Positions 41,339-52,630 of a stretch of 64,000 nucleotides of DNA are shown here, one piece after another. The notes beneath the pieces are model-generated. The model was given only the letters and a program-made list of their open reading frames with translations. It searched no databases and had not been told where the DNA came from. This stretch comes from Oscheius dolichura (lineage: Eukaryota > Nematoda > Chromadorea > Rhabditida > Rhabditidae), in assembly GCA_932521035.1 (NCBI GenBank), contig OW051495.1, positions 10,850,001 through 10,914,000 on the forward strand, in the 5' to 3' direction. Positions within the stretch are counted from its first letter, which is position 1, and each line of letters opens with the position of its first letter. Both the position numbers and the translations under genes were made by a program.

Positions 41339-42976
41339 ATGCCAGAATTGCCATTCAAAGTTATCGCAGCATCAGAATCTGATGAAAAATATCCTCCAGA
41401 AAATCTAGTCACCGGGAGAAGGTCATGGCGTGGTAAAGCAGGTACCCCCTATTTTTTTCGTGTTGGCGAAGGAAAATAAATATTCTAGGAATAGACTTTA
41501 ATTATGTTATTTTAAAACTAACCGAGGAGGAGGAAATCCGGTCAATCGATATAGGAAACGATGGGAGCGCCTATGTTTCGGTGTCGGTCGCTCGATCCTG
41601 CGAGGACATGCCCACCTACAATGTAAGATTCATCCACTTATTTTTCTTATCCTTTTCTGCTGCAGTGCCTGATATCTGAAAATGCTTTTATGGATCCAGG
41701 CGACTCTCGCATGGAACGAAATCTCCATCGGGTGAAAATCTTCACCGCTCCCCAAATGAATACCCCGTTTTCGAGCAGGAAATGGGATCTGATCAAGGTA
41801 GTCTTCTTCGATTTATTGTTCTATTATTTACATCTATAGATTATTTGCAAACAACCATATAACAGACGAATACCATGCGGACTTAGCTTTATACAATTGG
41901 TAGGAGGAGATGAAAACAAGTCTGCAACTCCTCTAACAAAATTAGGAATACCGAGTGAGCTCCATAATTTTTTTTTATTTCTCTTTAGTAACAACAGCGT
42001 CAACAAGTAGAACAATCTTCGATGAGGTAGAAAACCGAATAAAAAGGAGCGAACAGCAAATAAGAGACAACGAGCAGGCGGAAAAACGGGAAGCTTATAG
42101 AATACAGAAACTCAGCGAGGAGAACATGGAAAAAGCTGGACATATCAAAGCAAAGAAACGGGCACATGATCATCAAGAATATTTGAATGATAGGCAAGAA
42201 GTAGGTACAGATAAAATTTGCATCGAATGCTTTAAATTTTACAGGATGTGCCCATCTGCTCTGCAAGCGGAATTGTTTTAGACTCAAAGGGACGGCTCGT
42301 GAATTCTTCGACTGCAAGTATTAGAACACGAAAAAAGGTCCCGGCGCTATTAGCAAACATTCCATGCACGTCGAGAGCAGATAGACCAGACTCCCACGTA
42401 ATTTAATTCTTCCTGGTAGGCAGAAACCTTTCAGAACAAAGTCTTCACTCCAAGCAAGATACTTCAAGGCATGATGAACACAACAGTTTGCCCGCCGGCA
42501 AGAAAAGAGGAACAAACATATCTGCTAGTGTCACCTAAGCGGCAGAAAGTTATAGGACCAGGTAGAACACGTTAGCTGTCTGCCGTACTGACCCTAGGGC
42601 ATTCAACTTCCGCTACACCAGGGGCTTCCTCCACAGACGGGCCTCTTGTAGGAGTAACCTTCTCTTTAAGTGGTTTCGAAAATCCTTTGAGAGGAGAGCT
42701 AAGAGAGAAAGTAATCCATCTAACCATCTGACCTTACGTTTCCTTCAGGGAACCACACTTGGAGCAGCATACGTACAAAACATTAACGTCAACTTGACCC
42801 ACCTAGTCTGCGCTTTCAAGAATACTCCGAAAGCGAGGAAGGCAGGTCAGCTAACACTTAAATGTTTTCCCAAAACTTTCTGTTTAGGACCCTCGGTAAA
42901 GGTAGTTTCCAATAATTGGATAGAAGGATGCTTTGATCAGAACAGACGCCTCAAGGAAGACCTTTATAAAATCTAA
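41339..42976 (+). CDS. xrcc-1: XRCC1-type single-strand break repair scaffold with one BRCT
   Basis: Ten exons join in phase to 424 residues: 41339-41441, 41489-41622, 41666-41797, 41840-41954, 41989-42200, 42245-42397, 42435-42561, 42598-42710, 42749-42845 and 42888-42976. It starts MPELPFKVIAASESDEKYP and has RSIDIGNDGSAYV, matching the XRCC1 N-terminal beta-sandwich that binds DNA polymerase beta. A charged helical linker follows (about residues 165-230). The end is a BRCT1-type domain: LVGVTFSLSGFENPLRGELR, THLVCAFKNTPKA, VKVVSNNWIEGCF. It stops after this BRCT; the second BRCT, which binds DNA ligase III in vertebrates, is absent. TTCTCAG lies directly before the ATG, a likely trans-splice acceptor. 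Confidence 0.93.
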
Positions 42977-43422
42977 AAATTTTCAATTAATTCTTTATTA
43001 AAGTAAAACTAACTTGGTATATCACCAATATGTCGGAATAATCGGCTGGCCTTCAGTTCTGAGCGGCCATAATGGAAAAGTGAAGAAATAAAATTACTCC
43101 TACCGCCACATTGCTTGAAATGCCCACTTGAACTAGTGTCAGTAGACTTTTGATGGTACAGAAGGTACCATGAACTGTTGGAACGCTACCCGGCCCCGGA
43201 TCTCTTTTTGAAGCCACCAGCTAAATTCGGAATGCTCTTTTTGAAGCCAGGCCGAGGCGGAGAAGCAAGATCTGACTCGTGCCCTTGCGCTGCCGCAGGC
43301 AGGTCGTGCAGGGGAGAATAAACCATCATGCGACAAGTCTCTGTTCGGGTCTTTATAATATCGGGGCAGGGCAAACCCGCGGTATTACACTTTATCGTTT
43401 CCCCCAAATTAATCTATGGCTC

Positions 43423-43509
43423 TTTCAATTTCCCTCTACCACCATACTTCTCCCTTTTCACTTCACAGGACGGGAATTAGGAACGAGCCATGGTAGAGGG
43501 AAATTGAAA
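43423..43509. repeat. short inverted repeat, 19-base perfect arms
   Basis: Arms at 43423-43441 and 43491-43509 are exact reverse complements, with about 49 bases between them, in the non-coding gap between XRCC1 and the lectin gene. It could be a small MITE-like element or a hairpin. No target-site duplication was established. Confidence 0.8.
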
Positions 43510-43809
43510 ATTTCAATAGTTAAATAATATCTATGATCGTAGTTGAATTATGCCCCGTCGCGAAGCTGGCTGCCATTTTGTTAAGTTACATTGAATTTCT
43601 TTCTAATTTCTTTTTTCGAATTTCTTTCTTTCGCACACCTTGAATTTGGATTCGGGGCTATGCACGCCTTTAGCTTACTTGTGTTATTTCTGCTGTCTTA
43701 TTGCATTTTATGGTGCTTTTTTTGTGCAGAAAGACTACGTTCGTCATGATGTGGTGAATGTTGTGAATGTCGTGAAATGTGGTGAATAGAAATAAATCGA
43801 AAAAGAACT

Positions 43810-45328
43810 TCATTGGAAGCGTCCGCAGACCTTATTCAGCAGAACGGTCATGTGAATATCCTTCAAGTCTCCGGCTTCTTTGTCGTACTCGAAGTAGTCC
43901 TTCTTAGGATTTGCCAAAATCTCCTTCAAGTAGGACTGATACTTTCTAAGCTCTTTGCCGTAACCCAGAGCGACTAGATCGATGCCGGCTCTCCTTAGCT
44001 AAAAGAGAAAAAATTGAGAACAAAGACTATACTGGACCTTGTTAGCGGCTTCAAGGGTCTTGGGCATGGCATCTTCCTTGGGGAGGATGTCCTCTACGTA
44101 GGGCATACCATCAGTGATAAGTACGGCTACTTGGTGTGTACTGCGATCACTCTAAACGCCTTAGATTACGGTATATAAGCAGATGAACACCCTAAACAGG
44201 CTAGCCGCCTTGTCCAAAGCAGCCGGAGTGTTGGTATATCCAGCGTCAAACGTAGCCGGCGTCTGGTCGAGGTAGTCGTCTTTACTCCATCTTTTTGGCA
44301 GCCACTCGGAGTAGGTCACATTGGTGGAGAACTTGACAAATCCCACATTGACGGTGTTGTCCAACTGGTAGGCGCCGCTCTCCAAGAATTTGACCATCTG
44401 AACAACGTCCATTCAATATACAAAGAAGGACTACGTTTCTCCAGTTATTGGCTCCTATAGACTGAGAGGAGTCGACGACGAAGACAATGGACAGGGAATC
44501 CTTCGAGGTAATGTTTTGACAGGGGACACGTGAAATGCACATCTCTCCCTATAAACTCTCCTCACGTCTGTTTGGCTAGTGAGTCCAACCTTCTCGTAGC
44601 CTCGTCTCTCAGGGCAATCGGTGTCCGTGATGTCGAAGAATTCCTTCTTACAAGCACACTGGTTGTTAGAATTCAATTCAGCGCCGGCATTGCAAGGTGG
44701 AGACTTTTTGCAGACGAAATGTGCGAATTTGGCGGTGGGAGGGCGACGATCACCGTTGCAATAAAAGTCATATAGACACGGCCGGTCAAGTTCCATCTAA
44801 AATTCGGCCATCGTTTCTTGAGGGAGTCAGCTTACAATAGTACAATCCTCTCCGTCTAGGTTAGTGGGCTCGTTTCGGCACCAATTAAACCAAGTCGAGG
44901 TTGAATTGGGCCATTTGAACTGTCTCGAAAACGGGTCCCTTACAGCACCAACGAGAAGAAAATCTCCATAATGGACAACGCCGTCGGTGATGGCTGAACC
45001 GACTCGAAGAGTTTTCTCTACGGGATTTACAGCCAAAGCATCGACTAGAGAGTCCCAGCTACCTTTCCTAATTGCTAATTCTGAAACGGATCTTTTTTGT
45101 TTCCTAGGAAGTCTTACGTTGGATGAAGTCTCTTTCTGCTGGCGAGTCGACCGTCGTTAAGAATGAGTTCCTCGCATTGCACTGAGCTTGCGCCTGCCCG
45201 TAGGTGACTCTGCTATTAGGTCCGTCCCAGGTTAAAATATGTTTATAGCAATTGCCATTGAAAGCAGTCCATCCGGGTTCGCATGAATTGGCATAAGCAA
45301 AGCCTGAGAAGAAGAGAAGGAATAGCAT
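43810..45328 (-). CDS. secreted C-type lectin plus von Willebrand factor A protein
   Basis: Seven exons give 428 residues: 45328-45118, 45080-44836, 44796-44590, 44548-44435, 44397-44191, 44151-44038 and 43998-43810. A short signal peptide MLFLLFFSGFAYA is followed by a C-type lectin domain (CEPGWTAFNGNCYK, AQAQCNARNSFLTTVDS, FNWCRNEPTNLDGEDC, FVCK). The sugar-binding EPN/WND motifs are not canonical (EPT, no WND), so calcium-dependent sugar binding is doubtful. A cysteine-rich link leads to a vWA domain with an intact MIDAS-type site: VVDSSQSIG, a Thr in AGYTNTPAALDKA, and LITDGMP. This clec architecture is common in nematodes and often tied to gut or immune secretion; that role is inferred. 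Confidence 0.9.
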
Positions 45329-45383
45329 TCAACGAGAAACGGCCAGCAGTCATGGCATTCCATTTTATACCAAGAGGTTTACG

Positions 45384-45590
45384 TTGAAGCATAAAGACCG
45401 GGAAAATGGATGGGAAAGAGGGAGGAAAAAAACTATGCGTCCACCGCAAAGCCCCTCGGAACATTCCACCAGCGTAAAGAATGTAACAAAAAGTACGCTA
45501 CCACCGGAGAGCCCCTCTGAAGACACCACCACGGTCAGTAGAATCCTAACCACAGCACTTTTCGTGTTCCACTTTTTCAAATCATAATGG
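45384..45590 (+). other. Ser/Pro/Thr-repeat open frame with hydrophobic end
   Basis: A 67-codon plus-strand frame contains two related repeats, MRPPQSPSEHSTSV and LPPESPSEDTTTV, and ends in a hydrophobic run, TTALFVFHFF, before the stop. A near copy of the last 40 bases recurs at about 45655-45700. It resembles the 3' end of a mucin-like, possibly GPI-anchored protein, but I cannot find an upstream signal exon. It may be a gene fragment. Confidence 0.3.
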
Positions 45591-45931
45591 TGGTTAGAAT
45601 GCGTTCTTTTTTGCTTGCTCTTGCTCGCGTTTTGCGCGGTCAATGGAAGCCTAACAACAACATCTTTCGTGTTTCACTTTTTCAAGTAATAATAAACTGT
45701 TTATTCCGTGAAGTATATTCGTAGTAAACTAGAGGCGAACCTTATTCCGGATGTATCGAACCTGTTCCGTTGATCTAGCTGAAATAGCAAAGAGTGAGAA
45801 TTGCTAATGGCATCTGTAAGAGCTCTACTCTGTATGTTTTAAAGAACTTACCTAAACGGAGTTGACATCAATGTGCGGAACTCATGATTGAAGCTAATAA
45901 TTATTATTCTAAAAAACTCTAGCTCTTTTTA

Positions 45932-47029
45932 TCATAACAATTTGTACCCATCGATGGTGTGAACCAATACCCAAGCGACCGTAGTTAGAGCGAAGATGGC
46001 CCACCGGCTTTGAAAAGTCCAGGCAAAGTAGAAATAGGTGGAGAGCTCGAGGACAAAGACCGCTCCTTGAAGGCACGCCTGCTTGAGGAAATTGATCTCC
46101 CTCTCCCTTCGCTTTCTTTGTTGGAGAGATCCGATCGCAAACTGAATATTTGTGGAGTAATCTCAAGTAACGCAATAAAGCGTACAGTATGAGCCGTGTG
46201 GTGAACATTGATGATCGTGAAGAGGTCAACAACTACGATAATGACGACAATGGAGAGATCCTTGTAGAAGTCAATGTTCCACGAGATAAAGTCGCAGACA
46301 TCGCTGACTGTGAAGGCGAATGCCCAGAATTTTAGAGAGTAGAAGAAGTCACAAGCATCTACAGAAGCGGGTCTTATGAAGATCAACGAGATTCTTACAG
46401 AATTTGTAGAGAAAAAACGCTGTAACTATGGGAATTATCCATGAGGCGGCCACGCAGAACGTCGTGTTCCTTCTACTGAAAATGAGACATTCAGATTACG
46501 GTACTAGGCCATGGGGCACATTTACTTCAAGACTTCAACCATTTCCCAGTCCTAACCTAAATATTCCGTCATAGCGAAGCGGAAATACTATCGCCACGAG
46601 ACGATTCAAGGAAATGAACAGGTGTGACCAGATGCAGATGTCGTAGCAAATAAGATTAATAAATCCAGCGTGGTGGGAATAAGTCATCATCCATTGGCTA
46701 TCACTGAACTTTTATTTCACCTGAGATACCGGAGGGAACCTACGCAATCATCATAGGGCCAAAATAGAAACTGAAAACACCACAAAGAACCGTCTCCGCT
46801 ACAGCTTGGCTGGCTGTCAGTATGCCGAAAGGATTGTTCATGGTTGAGAGCCGTCTGGTGAAGACGGCGACAATCCCATTGGCACCGGTTCCGATAGAGC
46901 TTACCTGCAATGGCAAAGAATGAACAATATAAGAGTCCAGAAATTCACCAGAATGACAACAATAGCGGCCACTTGATAATCGTAGAGGACAACCATGGGC
47001 AACACAGATTCCATCTGACTGGTGGCCAT
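45932..47029 (-). CDS. serpentine 7TM chemoreceptor, Srx family
   Basis: Six exons join in phase to 282 residues: 47029-46949, 46904-46744, 46703-46557, 46475-46399, 46358-46186 and 46141-45932. The product has TRRLSTMNNPFGILTASQAV at the TM1-TM2 turn, HLFISLNRLVAIVFPLRYD at the end of TM3, and RRREREINFLKQACLQG before TM6. All three are Srx signatures (the NpFG..t.SQA box, the LNR.iAi.fP motif and the E..FlkQ..Q motif). The first exon is short and hydrophobic. The end at 45932 is close behind TM7 and gives a short tail. A sensory GPCR role follows from the family. Confidence 0.86.
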
Positions 47030-47971
47030 TTTCGCTGTTCTAAAATGGGATAGGGATGTAATCAAAAGTCTATAAGAAGAAGAAAAATGAATACATGTTT
47101 AGTAATTGTAACGGAGAACAGCCAACGAATGTCTACACTGGATATGGATAGCCCTGTACAGCGAGAAGGACCACATCGCCTAAACAATTTCAAGTGCAGG
47201 CGTGGATAATGACTGCCGTCCTCAGCGAATTGACAGCGTCCTCAGAGGAGACGTTACAGCAAACAAGGTTGTTGCTTTAAAATCGTATTGCTTTGGCTTC
47301 AATACAGACGGAGCAGTTAGTCATGAAAATAACAAATAACATGGTTTTTTCACAGTTACTAAAAACAAAAAGAGCGCCGGGACTTGAGTAGCTTTCTATC
47401 CGACTAACTGCTCGATGTGCGCTGACAAGAAAACAATACGGCGCAGTTACAAATACATTGAAAACAGAAACACAATCTTATTTGTGAGTAACCCGGTAGC
47501 CGGAAAAGCGAACGTGAGACAAATAGATTCTACTCTTAGGGGTAAAAAGCGTAGAAGAAGCATGCACCAGAAACTTTTTATATCCCACTAATGAACACGT
47601 GGCCGGGTCGAGAGACGGAGATCTCCTAATTGTATCAGTAGAACTTAAGATGGAGTATAAACTAGAAACGGGGAAACAGTTCGTGGATACTCTGATTCCG
47701 TGTCCTGAATTCTGTCGAAATTCGGTCAACCTTAATCCCCTAAGTCTAACAGCTCTCCCAAGAACAGGTAGTGATTCAAAGATGGAATACAAAAGTTGAC
47801 TGAAATGAACAAAGGAAATGGCAAGTCCCGTGTAAACTCATTATTTCCTATTTTATTTCATTACCTGAAAGGGTTTCACTGTTCACTGCTGAGCTGGTTG
47901 TGAATAGATCTCCCGCAGTACTCCAATTATTTTGTCAACAAATCCCAATGAATGAGTAACAACGTTTTAAT
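47030..47971. other. intergenic, no gene seen
   Basis: Contains an open frame of about 100 codons on minus (47478-47792) without membrane segments, signal peptide or splice partners. I see no supportable gene or repeat. Confidence 0.4.
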
Positions 47972-48434
47972 TTATAATTGGGTGTTAGCAACACTGGAAA
48001 CCGCCGTGGTCCTTTTCTGTTTGACGTTGCACAGTTGAAGTAGCTTCCTAAAGTGGGAAAGAACCGCTTGCTTATAAGAATTGATGAAGAATAGGTTGAC
48101 AAATGAGTCGGCTGCGGGAATAAGTCCGCAAAAGCCGAATACTACGTTCTCCATTATCGGGTGTCGGTAGATGTCAAGGCTCATCAGGGCAAATGGAATA
48201 AAACATATGGTGAAGATGATAGGTGAGATGGACTAGAACGAGAGGACCTCGAATTAATTATCATGGGAGGGGGCACAAACTCTACCCTGAGCAATCTGTT
48301 TCGTTTTCTCACTCATCGTTGCGTTCTCCTGCAGCTTCTTTATGATCAAGCGACGGAAAAAGTAAGTAATTGGGAACATCACCCCCGCTCCACCGCCTAG
48401 GTAAAGGTGACTGATCAAAGTTTTCCACTCCATC
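47972..48434 (-). pseudogene. Srd/Str-like chemoreceptor, carboxyl part only (TM5-TM7)
   Basis: Two minus exons, about 48434-48297 and about 48232-47972, encode the TM5-TM7 part of a serpentine receptor. The first has MEWKTLISHLYLGGGAG and a family-type MSEKTKQIAQ loop. The second has FTICFIPFALMSLDIYRHP and DSFVNLFFINSYKQAVL. The strongest donor (gtagag) gives the wrong phase; only a weak gtttgt donor keeps the frame. No TM1-TM4 exons are found just upstream, where an inverted repeat and the minisatellite lie. It is either a truncated copy or the distal part of the Srd gene at 53.5-54.3 kb. A close intact paralogue of the last exon is at 63754. Confidence 0.65.
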
Positions 48435-48510
48435 TAGTCCTATAATTATAATAGTACTTTTGTCACATAGTTTACTTTTGTTCCTGCGTAGACGACCATT
48501 TGAAAAACGT

Positions 48511-48602
48511 GTCTACCGTAGGGAAGTTGAACAAAACGTGTCTACCATAGGTAGAGGTTCCCCATAGATAGACACGTTTTGTTCAATTTCCCTATGGTAG
48601 AC
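48511..48602. repeat. inverted repeat with 34-base arms, hairpin or MITE-like
   Basis: Arms at 48511-48544 and 48569-48602 are reverse complements with two mismatches and a 24-base loop. It lies just upstream of the truncated chemoreceptor and may be linked to the loss of its 5' part. No transposase is present. Confidence 0.85.
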
Positions 48603-49157
48603 GGGGGAGAGGCGGGGCGGGTGGATGCGGAATGAAAGATACTTGGAAGGAAAGGAAATTAAGGAGCCGTGAGAATGGAGGAAGAGGCGGACGACAGCTC
48701 ACCTTACGAGTGATTATCCTTTGATCAATCACAACCGAGCAGAACGGAAACGGGGGAATTGGTAAGATAGGAAACACAAAGGGAGGGACGGGGAGGACGG
48801 AACGAGCTGAACGGGGGAAGAGGACCGGACGGGAGGAGGGGGAATGAACTGGACGGGGAGAAGGGGAAGAGCGGATTGGGCTTCCAAGCGCGAAATAAAA
48901 CCACAGTTGGCGCAGCTAACGTCCAGCCGAAGACCCCCCGCAGGGGCAATGTATTGGCCCAAGGTAGGGCAATAAAATACGTAAAAGGTTTTCAACCGTC
49001 GGAAATAAAGACTCGATAAAGATTAGGGAATTACTGTAGAATAGATATAAATACAGTCGTTCGAGAGAATTGGTCACTTCAACGGTTGCCTTTCGCCCAT
49101 AAGGTTGGTTGCCACCTTGTCTGCTTTTCAGTTCATTTTACTATGCGACTTATTTTG
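48603..49157. other. purine-rich spacer between inverted repeat and minisatellite
   Basis: The plus strand is strongly G/A-rich around 48600-48870, with repeated GGACGGGAGG-type words; the minus open frames there are proline/serine low-complexity shadows of it. I see no gene. Confidence 0.45.
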
Positions 49158-51275
49158 ATTCGGCTGCTCAATGGTGCGCGTGCGCGTGCGCGTGATCCGG
49201 CGTGATCCGGCTGCTCAATGGTGCGCGTGCGCGTGCGCGTGATCCGGCGTGATCCGGCTGCTCAATGGTGCGCGTGCGCGTGCGCGTGATCCGGCGTGAT
49301 TCGGCTGCTCAATGGTGCGCGTGCGCGTGCGCGTGATCCGGCTGCTCAATGGTGCGCGTGCGCGTGCGCGTGATCCGGCGTGATTCGGCTGCTCAATGGT
49401 GCGCGTGCGCGTGCGCGTGATCCGGCGTGATTCGGCTGCTCAATGGTGCGCGTGCGCGTGATCCGGCTGCTCAATGGTGCGCGTGCGCGTGATCCGGCTG
49501 CTCAATGGTGCGCGTGCGCGTGATCCGGCTGCTCAATGGTGCGCGTGCGCGTGATCCGGCTGCTCAATGGTGCGCGTGCGCGTGCGCGTGCGCGTGATCC
49601 GGCGTGATTCGGCTGCTCAATGGTGCGCGTGCGCGTGCGCGTGATCCGGGATGATCCGGCTGCTCAATGGTGCGCGTGCGCGTGATCCGGCTGCTCAATG
49701 GTGCGCGTGCGCGTGATCCGGCTGCTCAATGGTGCGCGTGCGCGTGATCCGGCTGCTCAATGGTGCGCGTGCGCGTGATCCGGCTGCTCAATGGTGCGCG
49801 TGCGCGTGCGCGTGCGCGTGATCCGGCGTGATTCGGCTGTTCAATGGTGCGCGTGCGCGTGCGCGTGATCCGGCGTGATCCGGCTGCTCAATGGTGCGCG
49901 TGCGCGTGATCCGGCTGCTCAATGGTGCGCGTGCGCGTGCGCGTGCGCGTGATCCGGCGTGATTCGGCTGCTCAATGGTGCGCGTGCGCGTGATCCGGCT
50001 GCTCAATGGTGCGCGTGCGCGTGATCCGGCTGCTCAATGGTGCGCGTGCGCGTGATTCGGCTGCTCAATGGTGCGCGTGCGCGTGCGCGTGATCCGGCGT
50101 GATCCGGCTGCTCAATGGTGCGCGTGCGCGTGCGCGTGATCCAGCGTGATCCGGCTGCTCAATGGTGCGCGTGCGCGTGCGCGTGATCCAGCGTGATCCG
50201 GCTGCTCAATGGTGCGCGTGCGCGTGATCCGGCTGCTCAATGGTGCGCGTGCGCGTGATCCGGCTGCTCAATGGTGCGCGTGCGCGTGATCCGGCTGCTC
50301 AATGGTGCGCGTGCGCGTGCGCGTGATCCAGCGTGATCCGGCTGCTCAATGGTGCGCGTGCGCGTGATCCGGCTGCTCAATGGTGCGCGTGCGCGTGATC
50401 CGGCTGCTCAATGGTGCGCGTGCGCGTGATTCGGCTGCTCAATGGTGCGCGTGCGCGTGCGCGTGATTCGGCTGCTCAATGGTGCGCGTGCGCGTGCGCG
50501 TGATCCGGCGTGATCCGGCTGCTCAATGGTGCGCGTGCGCGTGCGCGTGATCCGGGGTGATTCGGCTGCTCAATGGTGCGCGTGCGCGTGATCCGGCTGC
50601 TCAATGGTGCGCGTGCGCGTGATCCGGCTGCTCAATGGTGCGCGTGCGCGTGCGCGTGATTCGGCTGCTCAATGGTGCGCGTGCGCGTGCGCGTGATCCG
50701 GCGTGATCCGGCTGCTCAATGGTGCGCGTGCGCGTGCGCGTGATCCGGGGTGATTCGGCTGCTCAATGGTGCGCGTGCGCGTGATCCGGCTGCTCAATGG
50801 TGCGCGTGCGCGTGATCCGGCTGCTCAATGGTGCGCGTGCGCGTGATCCGGCTGCTCAATGGTGCGCGTGCGCGTGATCCGGCTGCTCAATGGTGCGCGT
50901 GCGCGTGATCCGGCTGCTCAATGGTGCGCGTGCGCGTGCGCGTGCGCGTGATCCGGCGTGATTCGGCTGCTCAATGGTGCGCGTGCGCGTGCGCGTGATC
51001 CAGCGTGATCCGGCTGCTCAATGGTGCGCGTGCGCGTGCGCGTGATCCGGCGTGATTCGGCTGCTCAATGGTGCGCGTGCGCGTGCGCGTGATCCGGGAT
51101 GATCCGGCTGCTCAATGGTGCGCGTGCGCGTGATCCGGCTGCTCAATGGTGCGCGTGCGCGTGATCCGGCTGCTCAATGGTGCGCGTGCGCGTGCGCGTG
51201 ATCCGGCGTGATTCGGCTGCTCAATGGTGCGCGTGCGCGTGATCCGGCGTGATCCGGCTGCTCAATGGTGGAATG
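49158..51275 (+). repeat. 2.1 kb GC-rich minisatellite
   Basis: A tandem array of roughly 60 units. Each unit has a constant core, CTGCTCAATGGT, then two to four copies of GCGCGT, then GATCC or GATTC. Some units add a GGCGTGATCC (or GGGATGATCC, CAGCGTGATCC) insert. Units are about 31, 37, 41 or 47 bases, depending on how many hexamers and inserts they carry. The GCGCGT stretches alternate purine and pyrimidine, the classic Z-DNA-prone pattern. Right of the array the core decays (AATGGTGGAATGGTGCGCTTG) into unique DNA. The short open frames here are periodic artefacts. Confidence 0.97.
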
Positions 51276-51444
51276 GTGCGCTTGCGTGCATCGCCCCTCC
51301 TTCCACCCTTCCGGCAGCGCGCCGTTTTTACCATTTTGTTTGCGAAATTCATCTGGGAGTGATGCGCGCACCACCAAAATTTCCATTTCTAATGCTTATT
51401 TTTGCAGAATATGGATGTCTAAAATGAAAATTACCGACTAAAAT

Positions 51445-52630
51445 TCCGCCTCAGAAGAGAAGCCAGTCCTCCAGCGGCAGCGGCTTTGGTGCCAAACTCT
51501 GACGACAACCAGGCCCGGCCCATCCATCTTTCTTCTAAATGGGACACTGGGATTCTGCACTTCAACCATTGCCAACAGGAGCAGATGGTCACTCGTGGCA
51601 CGAACGAGTTGGGAGTTCCTCCCGCCGCCATTCGCCGAGGACTACGTAAAGTTAGTTTGATATTAGCTGTAGCCCGAACCGCGTTTTTCTATTTTCCCCC
51701 TCTTCTCACTTTATGGCACAAACGTTTTTAGGATGACCGGCGCATCACGTTCCAAATCAGGCAAGTGCCCAGTAAGAAGCGCCTTCAACGGGAAGCAGAT
51801 GGAGCAAAGAAGAAACGAATCGTACTTCATACTGGTTTTGTTCAATTGATGTCACTGGACTGCTACATGTCGCTGTTGGTGGTCGCTAAGCATCGCGAGA
51901 ACAGGGCGTCGTCATATGTCCTCTTCGTATGGCCTCACATGCCGGCTAACTTCTTCTTGGAGTCTTACGGCTCAGCAGAAGTCATCAGCGACCCTCTGTG
52001 CCCATGTGAAATCGGGAATTCCCCGATTATCATTGAGTTGATCAGCAGGAATGCCCATAGCGGCATTGCCTCGATAAAAAACAAAAATGGCCCCGGTCTT
52101 CTGGAGCGTATCGAGAAAACTTCGAAGTTTGGTAAGCGTGCTCTTATTGTTTGAAGTATTATCACATTTTAGGCTTCTTTTCAAGCCAGATCATCGAGCA
52201 TGTTCGTCAAAAATTTCCTCAATACGAGCACACGGCCGATGAGGTTATGCCGCATATGGCAATAGCAATGGAGACTGCTGATGTTCCATATGGAAGCTCA
52301 TTTTCCCTGCTGCGTGATCAAGGACCGGAGGAAGAAGGCGACCAGGAGGAGGAGGAAGCCGAACGAAACCAGGAGACAATAGAAGATGCAGGGCAACAAG
52401 ATGAGGAGAAAAGAGTAGAAAGCGAAGACGAGACGGGCGACAATGTCGGCCAGGTGCAAAGGCCTGCGATACTCGGCGCTTCTGTGACCGGAGAGGACGC
52501 AACAGGCAAACCCGCAGACATCGTCGAAGGTGCCCCTCAAGTACAGTGCCCCGTCTGTGGGACTGCTGTCTATGTATTTTCTGGCCGGGTCTCCCTCGTG
52601 CTCGTCGGCCCCCGCAATCTATCTATGTAA
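51445..52630 (+). CDS. unrecognised protein with acidic C-terminal region and CPVCG motif
   Basis: Three exons support a product: about 51445 to 51650, 51732-52131 and 52173-52630. The visible sequence includes SSKWDTGILHFNHCQQEQ, RRITFQIRQVPSKKR, a hydrophobic-charged middle (QLMSLDCYMSLLVVAKHREN), then FFSSQIIEHVRQKFPQ, a Glu/Asp/Gln-rich tail of about 60 residues, and VQCPVCGTAVYVF close to the end (one CxxC, possibly half a zinc site). Phases agree from exon 1 to the stop. I cannot find the start codon: the ATGs after the TTTTTGCAG acceptor near 51408 lead into early stops, so an upstream exon may be missed or lost to the minisatellite. No family recognised. Confidence 0.6.

Noticed and set aside
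49788..50006. Ser-Arg-Thr-Ala-His repeat protein and similar frames in the 49-51 kb array
   Set aside because: Periodic translation of the minisatellite; no start context, and the frame changes between units.
49158..51275. CRISPR-like array
   Set aside because: Units are contiguous variants of one sequence with no unique spacers, and the genome is eukaryotic.
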